From Colletotrichum lupini (taxonomy: Eukaryota > Ascomycota > Sordariomycetes > Glomerellales > Glomerellaceae): 64,000 nt of DNA. This document shows, in pieces, positions 58,103-64,000 of this stretch (positions are counted from its first letter, which is position 1; the number at the start of each line of letters is the position of its first letter). The stretch is from contig NC_064682.1 in NCBI RefSeq assembly GCF_023278565.1, forward strand, positions 2,604,001 to 2,668,000, written 5' to 3'. The translations under genes and the position numbers were made by a program. The notes under the pieces are model-generated. The model was given only the letters and a program-made list of their open reading frames with translations. It was not told the origin of the DNA and did no database searches.

Positions 58103-58866
58103 GGGTGGCGCCGAGCCGGGAAAGACACCGTGAAAGCCGAGCTTTCAGCGGGAGGCAGACGGGACTGATGGTTGTTGAAATCGCTTAGGTGTTCATTAGA
58201 AGACAGTAGATGCACTGCGACGTCCTTGAGTCCTGCGAAACATGCAGATATGACCAAGGGCCCGCGAGAAATGCCAAGAATATCCAGTGATGCCCGCCAG
58301 AGGGCAGTGGAAGTAAGGTGAAGAGCAGTAGCAGACGCGGGCCCAGATCGAGCGGATAAGCGAGCCAAAAGAGCTTTCCCTGTTTTGGTCAGCGGGTGCG
58401 CCGCTAAGCCTGTTATGGCTGTGCGGAACGGCGCAACGGACAAGTCTCCACCCGTTCCGCACCGGCGTTCGGCGATAAAGTCGCTAGGAGATGAAGCGCA
58501 CCTACCTCACCCAGTTGAAGAAGTAATACCTCTACGCCAGAAGTTACTGCTTCCAGGTCATTGAGATATCATGTCCACCTCAACTTCGTAAAGTGAAACA
58601 ATGGAGTGTACCTAGGGATACGTAACAAGGAGGCATATCTTCCACTAAGTTTAAGTTGGTGTGCAATAAGTGTGTCTCCGTAAAAACAAAAGTTGCATCA
58701 AATTCACGCAAATACTCACGCTTGGTCTAGTCTGGTCATTTGAACATGGAAGAACTTTTGTAAAACTCCGATTATTTCTGATAAGGGCACTAAGTAAGAA
58801 GCCATAGAGATGAAGCTTAGCCTGTTTATTGCTTTGCGGTAGTGTTGTAACCCCGTCTTTTAGCAG
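58103..58866. other. Spacer upstream of the Zn2Cys6 gene
   Basis: Holds the regulator's promoter and the 3' flank of the F-box/ankyrin gene. No gene or repeat recognised. Confidence 0.5.
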
Positions 58867-60921
58867 CTAACTGGAACCCGCCTCCCCCAATGCAAGTTGC
58901 TGAAACTGCTTCCAGATTCCAAAGGCATTCGCCACAACATCATCCATCTGCGCCGAATCCGACTTCATTTCATCTCCAGCGAGACGATCTGAATCGGGAC
59001 CAGGCGAAGGCGGTAGCTGAATCCATCCATGCTGAGCCATCACCATCGCTGCCGTCTCCCCCTTCCCATTCAGCAAATTCTGAGCCGCCCCGGCCTGGAT
59101 CAAGGCGTCAAAAATTGCGTTCGCATTTCGTACCCGCTTCTCTGCCTCCGCCGGACCACTGATTGTCGTGCTGAAGATGCCATTGATAGTTTTTTTGCCA
59201 AAGAAGTAATTGGTTCCAATAGCCCAGCCTACCATAAATCCCTGCTCCTCGTCAACGTCCCACGCCAGGAGGTCGTCCGTTTCGCCGATGGGCAAAGGAC
59301 TTGCTATTGAGAGCGTATAGGCGACGTGTAAAGGCGTCTCCCCCTCGGAATTGGGGTGATTGACGGGGGCTCCGCAGCGGATGAGAAAGTCAATCATCTG
59401 TCGGCTCTCGTGAAGGACTCCTGGCATCCTTTTCACTCGGCCCATGGTGTCTGCGAGGAGATCAAGCTCCTCTTCGAACGATCCAAAAACTTTGTGAAGA
59501 ATTTTGAACACCTGATGGAGTTCCCATGGTCGGGAGATTTCCATCGCAGCCCTGAATAACAACGTGCGGTCGCGGCCGCTGGGATCTGACTCTGCTCTCT
59601 TGGCGATAAGTGCTTTCAGCTTTGCGCTCTGTAGGGACAGCCTTTCGGGCTCAGGCATATCAGTGGGATACAATCTCGCTACCGACGATGACAAGCCGAG
59701 CATGACGACGTAGCTTTTGTCTCCTGCCCCCAGACCCGACGCGTTGAATGGATCTGCTCCGGCGTCGAGGAGAAGCTGGAACATCTCGGTGGATACGTAG
59801 TAGATAAGGCTGTCCACTATCAGGTTGACTCTGGTTCCTGTTGGCTGGAGGCGCGTACCCTCAGGTGTCCACCCCGCCCACTCGATGTATTCGTGGTTGA
59901 CGTCGAACCCGTGGTCTAGCAGGAGGCGAAATATCTGCAAGCTGACCTCTAGATCCTCCGGCTTGTGCTCCAGGAGGAAGATTCTTATCGCTTCGTGTAG
60001 GCAAGTCGCTTCGCCGGTGTCATTGGGCGGGTACACCGTCGATGCCCCGTGTTCTAGCAAAAGCTCAACGGCATCCCGGTCCAGGTTCCATATGGCGGCC
60101 TCGAGCGGTGATTTGTGATCTAGAAAGACGTGCATGGTGTCCTCCTGTTCGCACTGGCAAAAGCCGATTCGCTGTGTCGCCGGACGTGCCCCGTCAACAT
60201 GAGCCCCAGCTTCCAACAGTCGCCGGAGCCCTCTGACATCTGTGCCTCTCTCGACATGCCAGAGAAGCAACGGTTCTGTGCGCATGAATCTGTCCTTGTC
60301 GATGGGAATGTTCGGGGCAAGCTCCAAGAGTGTCTCGATCATGGCACTGCTGCTCGCCAGGTGCAGGACACTGATTTGGTGATTAACATCCACTGGCATG
60401 CCACGGAACGCAAAGACCTGCAGCAGCGGCTTTTCCAAATCTGCGCCGTACTTGTGAAGGAGTTTGACGGTTTCGACCTGGTCTTCCAAGATAGCGTGGG
60501 CCAGGACGGAGTAGTTTATCCAGATCTTGTGCGTATCGCACGCGGGACGGTACAGTCGCTCAATCACGAGCGCAGCCAGACCCTGCCTTCTAATGGCAAC
60601 GTTTGACGGCGCTTGAAGCATCAGATTGTTGACTGGGAAGTCAAAGTCGGCCGGGCAGGCAAGCACAGACCTTGAACAGGCAAACTTAGCTTCGTAGCCG
60701 AGTTGTAAGAGTTCCTCGACCCGGTCTACCTCATTTCTGATAATGGCTGCTAGCATCGCGGTGTATGTTTGCGATGCTAAATCGCGGTGCAGCAGGAGAC
60801 TTCGCTCAAATGACGTTGCAAAGCGTTTTTGAGTGAGGGTGAGTTGGAAAATGTCGCGGGGCGTGAGGTATTCGCATATGCCATGCATGATGTCTTCAGC
60901 GAGAGTGGATAGTGAGGCCAT
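58867..60921 (-). CDS. F-box/ankyrin-repeat protein
   Basis: A single-exon 684-residue protein from the ATG at 60919-60921. Residues 4-45 are F-box-like (LAEDIMHGICEYLTPRDIFQ). Degenerate ankyrin units are spread across the rest: AAIIRNEVDRVEELLQLGY, AHAILEDQVETVKLLHKYGADL, SPLEAAIWNLDRDAVELLLE, a longer one with LLLDHGFDVNHEY, and TPLHVAYTLS near the C-terminus. Such fungal proteins are candidate substrate adaptors of SCF ubiquitin ligases through Skp1; substrates are unknown. Unlike the ankyrin/SPRY relic at 6.4-10.3 kb, this gene is intact. Confidence 0.82.
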   Translation of the reverse strand: MASLSTLAEDIMHGICEYLTPRDIFQLTLTQKRFATSFERSLLLHRDLASQTYTAMLAAIIRNEVDRVEELLQLGYEAKFACSRSVLACPADFDFPVNNLMLQAPSNVAIRRQGLAALVIERLYRPACDTHKIWINYSVLAHAILEDQVETVKLLHKYGADLEKPLLQVFAFRGMPVDVNHQISVLHLASSSAMIETLLELAPNIPIDKDRFMRTEPLLLWHVERGTDVRGLRRLLEAGAHVDGARPATQRIGFCQCEQEDTMHVFLDHKSPLEAAIWNLDRDAVELLLEHGASTVYPPNDTGEATCLHEAIRIFLLEHKPEDLEVSLQIFRLLLDHGFDVNHEYIEWAGWTPEGTRLQPTGTRVNLIVDSLIYYVSTEMFQLLLDAGADPFNASGLGAGDKSYVVMLGLSSSVARLYPTDMPEPERLSLQSAKLKALIAKRAESDPSGRDRTLLFRAAMEISRPWELHQVFKILHKVFGSFEEELDLLADTMGRVKRMPGVLHESRQMIDFLIRCGAPVNHPNSEGETPLHVAYTLSIASPLPIGETDDLLAWDVDEEQGFMVGWAIGTNYFFGKKTINGIFSTTISGPAEAEKRVRNANAIFDALIQAGAAQNLLNGKGETAAMVMAQHGWIQLPPSPGPDSDRLAGDEMKSDSAQMDDVVANAFGIWKQFQQLALGEAGSS

Positions 60922-62809
60922 GGTACACGATGGACTTATGGGAGCATTCGGCTCCTTCTTCTGAACGAACAGTGATAAAGAGATGTAAAGAAGTGCAAAC
61001 CTGTTTGAGAGATAGTTCCTTCCGGCTAAAGAAATTTAAAGAGGACGATACTCTCCGCGACTGGGACATGACTTTTAAGCGAGAAAGCCCTTGTAGGGCG
61101 GACAGCTCAGATGCCGGCATATCCAAGGAATGCAGCGAAGAGCGGCCAAGGGCCTGGCAGCAAGGGAATGAAAGAAGGAAAGAGTCGCCTTGGCAGCTGA
61201 AATGCAACTTGGGTAATAATCTCAAGTCACAAGGCAGACTAGGCAGACTTGACAGCTTGGCTACTTACCCCATGGGGGCTATGGGAGCCCGGATCAGGAG
61301 ATCGCAACGTCGAATCAATTCAACTCGGGGTTTGGAAGGGGTTTTGGCATCGCGGAACCGCTCCGCTCCGCACTACTCCGCGCGCTGTTTAAAGCTTCCT
61401 CCCACCGGCTGCATCCAACTCAAGAATTTGAAACAGCGATATCAGGAGCTGTTTAAGACGATCAGGGCAATGGCAACTTCGCATTCACCCTTTTTTTTAC
61501 CCTACCTATTTCTTTCCTTTTTGTCTTTAGTCCTCATGATGTACCTCAAGCGGGATGCTTCAGATCTGTAAATCCACTCTGTCCCATAACCAGGACCCAC
61601 GAACCTTGGCCGCCGATCTTCGCTTATGATTTCCACTGATTGGTTGGTCCAGTTCTCCGCCAAGTCAATTCCGACATCAGGTTATGATGGAAGAAGATCA
61701 CTCACAAATTCCGCGAGTGATTAATGAGATAAAAAGTGTTGCGAGGCAGTTTTCTTCCACCACGTCGCATCAGCTGGCCGTCGGAGTTGACTCCGACTCT
61801 CAATCAGGGTATCAAGACCAATATGCAAAACGTCACATCGACTACACGTGCATCGGCTCTGAACTGGGAAAATTCCTCAACTGCTTCGATCTGGATTTAA
61901 GAGTGCAGAGGTTCTTCCGCGGCAACGCTAGACCCAAATCACGTCTCATAGATCCTGAAACTGCTCTACGGGGAGCAATCGGTACGGTTTTGGTACATTG
62001 CAAGAGGCTTGAACGCTCAGGTAATTGGCCAGCATAACCATTTGAGGCCAAAATGCCTTCAAAAGCTGACAGATTTCCTCAAGAATCGATCGGAAAGTCG
62101 AGGAAGTAACCGGTCACGCTGCACATATGAATTAGCAAAGATGTGGTGTAATTAAAACCATGTGACTGAACGCCATTGCTCGCAAAAGCCATATTCCCCT
62201 CGGCTCCATGCCGAGGCCCATCGCCCGAACATGCCCCACTTCCCCGTTCAAGCTCGCCGGCCAAAGTGGAGTGTCACACCGGCCCTCCGATGGTAGTATC
62301 GCGCGCGAAAAAAACACGTCAGGAAAGCCAACCACGCCCGACCACAGGAAGGAGTCGAAGGAGCCCGATGGCCGGGTGCTAGTGCAAGGTACTTTTTCCC
62401 CGCGTGTCCTCGATGTAACATCTCATCTACAAGCGGCTAATCCTCCTGGGTTTTAGCTTCGTTACTCGAAGAAAATTGCATCGCGAATTTAGGCAGCAGA
62501 CATGTTGCTGTGCCGCAAGGCACCACGGCACAGCAAACAAATGGTCCGCCAGTAATTAAAGTGGTGAATCTTGAAGGAAGAAATAAGAAAATTTCGCTTG
62601 GCGTTTGCTTTGCCGCATGGTGAAAATTTGCGAACTTGGACTATTTAAATGGATATGATGTCCCTCATTGTCCCAAGTCTTTCTTGTGAGTTTCTCAGAA
62701 GTTGAGCATTTTCAGAAGGAAAGTTTACTGCCAGAAAGGAGTCGCTACAACCAACCGAGAGATCAGCGTCGAAGACAAGACTAGGTCCTCTATTCAACCT
62801 CACTCAACC
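60922..62809. other. Divergent spacer, no certain gene
   Basis: About 1.9 kb between divergent genes. An ATG frame at 61684-62037 (+, 117 codons) starts in fair context but shows no domain or signal peptide, so I do not call it. TATTTAAA near 62642 may be the promoter element of the 62810 gene. Confidence 0.45.
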
Positions 62810-63337
62810 ATGCATCTGCTCAAACTCATCTCCCTCACAACGGCCATGGCGCCAACAGCCTTCGCCCAACTCTGGTTCGGCACCACCCTCCCGACCTCGA
62901 CCGCCGCCGACGAGTACCTCTCCCAACACGTCAAATCCGTCCCGAGCACCATCGCCGGCGCCGTAGCAACCTCCCTCGCGACCGCGCTGTACAGCGTCGA
63001 CCAAAAGTACTTCAACGACAAGGAGTGGACGACGGTCTACTCCCACATGTGGTCCGCCGCCGCCAAGGCCACCGACGCGCCCGACGTCGTCGCCTCGATG
63101 GCGGTCAACGGGTATAGCCTGGACACCCAGCAGGAGGCCAAGTGGTGGAAGGATAACGTGCCGGACAAGGACGACAAGTGGGTTTCGTCGTATGTTTCGG
63201 ATTGGCAGAAGGCGTGGCAGGATAATACGGCGGCGACGAAGACTTCAAAGGGCGGTGCTGCTGTGGCGAGGTGTACTGGGATGGCTATGGCTGGTGTTGC
63301 TGCTGGTGTGGCTGCTGGGGTTATGGTCGCGATGTGA
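62810..63337 (+). CDS. Secreted protein with a GPI-anchor-type C-terminus
   Basis: 175 residues from the ATG at 62810, chosen because it places a signal peptide (MHLLKLISLTTAMAPTAFA) at the N-terminus; the frame upstream is not signal-like. The mature part is Ala/Thr/Ser-rich with several Trp (EWTTVYSHMW, KWWKDN, SDWQKAW). It ends in a hydrophobic tail (MAMAGVAAGVAAGVMVAM) after a small-residue stretch (SKGGAA), as in GPI-anchored cell-wall or plasma-membrane proteins. I recognise no enzyme family. Codon use is strongly GC-biased, suggesting good expression. Confidence 0.75.
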   Translation: MHLLKLISLTTAMAPTAFAQLWFGTTLPTSTAADEYLSQHVKSVPSTIAGAVATSLATALYSVDQKYFNDKEWTTVYSHMWSAAAKATDAPDVVASMAVNGYSLDTQQEAKWWKDNVPDKDDKWVSSYVSDWQKAWQDNTAATKTSKGGAAVARCTGMAMAGVAAGVAAGVMVAM

Positions 63338-63444
63338 GAGGCGGAGTATTGTCAGTTGTTCGAGTCCTTGATTTTGTCGTCCAGACTACGCTGTCTGCGA
63401 TGCAAACTCAGTGGGTTGAATGTGGGACTGAATAGTGCGACATC

Positions 63445-63969
63445 TTACCTTTCTTCGTATATCTCAATGAAGCGATCAATTTCGTCCACATTCTTCTCGA
63501 TCTTCTTCAGATGAATGGCCCTTCTAGTCTTGGCGCCCCAAGACTCTGAAGTCTCGACCTCAAGTAAAACTTCCAAACCATTGCTATCGATTTCTGCGCA
63601 CGAAAATTTGTGCTCCAATGAGTGAATGTCTGACTTGCTGGCGTCGAGTCTCCGCTCTAAGCCCTTTCGGATCTTGACCAACTTCTTGCGCTTCTTCTCG
63701 ACATTATCGAGCGTCTTTTCGAATGAAGACATTCTTTGGCTCAGTAACTCGTACTGGTTTTGGAGTCTGTTGATGTCGGCTGTGATGTCTTTCTCCTCTT
63801 GAGGCTGTGGTAGAACAGATGAAGCATTGTCGCTCGGGGATGTGGCAGACGGGGTCGGGATTCCCTTGTTATTCTGCTGTACAGTTGCTTGTACTATGTC
63901 TTCCAAGACTTCTGAAATGACCGGGTATGCTGATTTGCCAAGATCCTCGACTATGTTGGTCAGCACCAT
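63445..63969 (-). CDS. Coiled-coil protein, possibly extending past the window
   Basis: 174 residues if the ATG at 63967-63969 (AAGATGG context) is the start; the frame stays open to the right edge, so this Met may be internal. An N-terminal amphipathic stretch (NIVEDLGKSAYPVISEVLEDIV) and a Ser/Pro linker lead to a long coiled coil (DINRLQNQYELLSQRMSSF and following heptads) with a basic end. No recognised family. Confidence 0.6.
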   Translation of the reverse strand: MVLTNIVEDLGKSAYPVISEVLEDIVQATVQQNNKGIPTPSATSPSDNASSVLPQPQEEKDITADINRLQNQYELLSQRMSSFEKTLDNVEKKRKKLVKIRKGLERRLDASKSDIHSLEHKFSCAEIDSNGLEVLLEVETSESWGAKTRRAIHLKKIEKNVDEIDRFIEIYEER

Positions 63970-64000
63970 CTTGTCAGATTTGTCGAACTTTATCGCTAAG

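Noticed and set aside
61684..62037. 117-codon + strand frame beginning with two ATGs
   Set aside because: Plausible length but no recognisable feature or regulatory context; kept only as a possibility in the spacer note.

Overview
The window is nuclear DNA of a filamentous ascomycete (Pezizomycotina, most likely a Sordariomycete). The evidence is short 49-180 nt spliceosomal introns with GTRAGT donors and CTRAC-type branch sites, typical fungal families (HET, LysM, Zn2Cys6, MFS, YAT permease, P450, F-box/ankyrin), and two retrotransposons that have lost almost all CpA/TpG, the signature of repeat-induced point mutation (RIP).

Region 1 (1-23.8 kb) is a transposon-bounded island. A RIP-destroyed Ty1/copia element enters from the left (to 6407, + orientation). 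A second, full-length copy (14702-22067, - orientation, about 203-bp LTRs) has a perfect 5-bp target duplication, ATGTC. The two are tail to tail. Each has cut a gene: the first truncates the SPRY domain of an ankyrin/SPRY protein, already decayed (6.4-10.3 kb); the second splits a HET-domain gene (14279-14701 and 22073-23824). HET and ankyrin proteins are typical fungal self/non-self genes. A complete two-LysM secreted protein lies between them and appears intact.

Region 2 (23.8-44.2 kb) is ordinary gene space: an intact six-exon amino-acid permease, a condensation/acyltransferase-fold enzyme, a three-exon protein of unknown function, a five-exon cytochrome P450 and a five-exon PLP aminotransferase of the ACC-synthase-like type. 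Between them are tRNA-related repeats (34.5-34.9 kb, 39.7 kb) and a 496-bp RIP-affected MITE with mariner-type ends (41496-41991).

Region 3 (45-54 kb) holds a 56-residue cysteine-rich secreted peptide, a probable cysteine-cluster gene, and two related coiled-coil genes (48.9-52.0 kb) set among three copies of a tRNA-derived SINE-like repeat.

Region 4 (54-64 kb) holds an allantoate-permease-type MFS gene with an in-frame stop at codon 35, a convergent Zn2Cys6 regulator whose zinc cluster is split by an intron, an F-box/ankyrin protein, a GPI-anchor-type secreted protein and a coiled-coil protein at the right edge.

I see no operon-like or clear secondary-metabolite cluster logic; the acyltransferase, P450 and aminotransferase are near each other but separated by unrelated genes and long spacers. 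The distinctive themes are transposon disruption plus RIP leakage in self-recognition-type genes, and several apparently undescribed tRNA-derived or MITE repeats.
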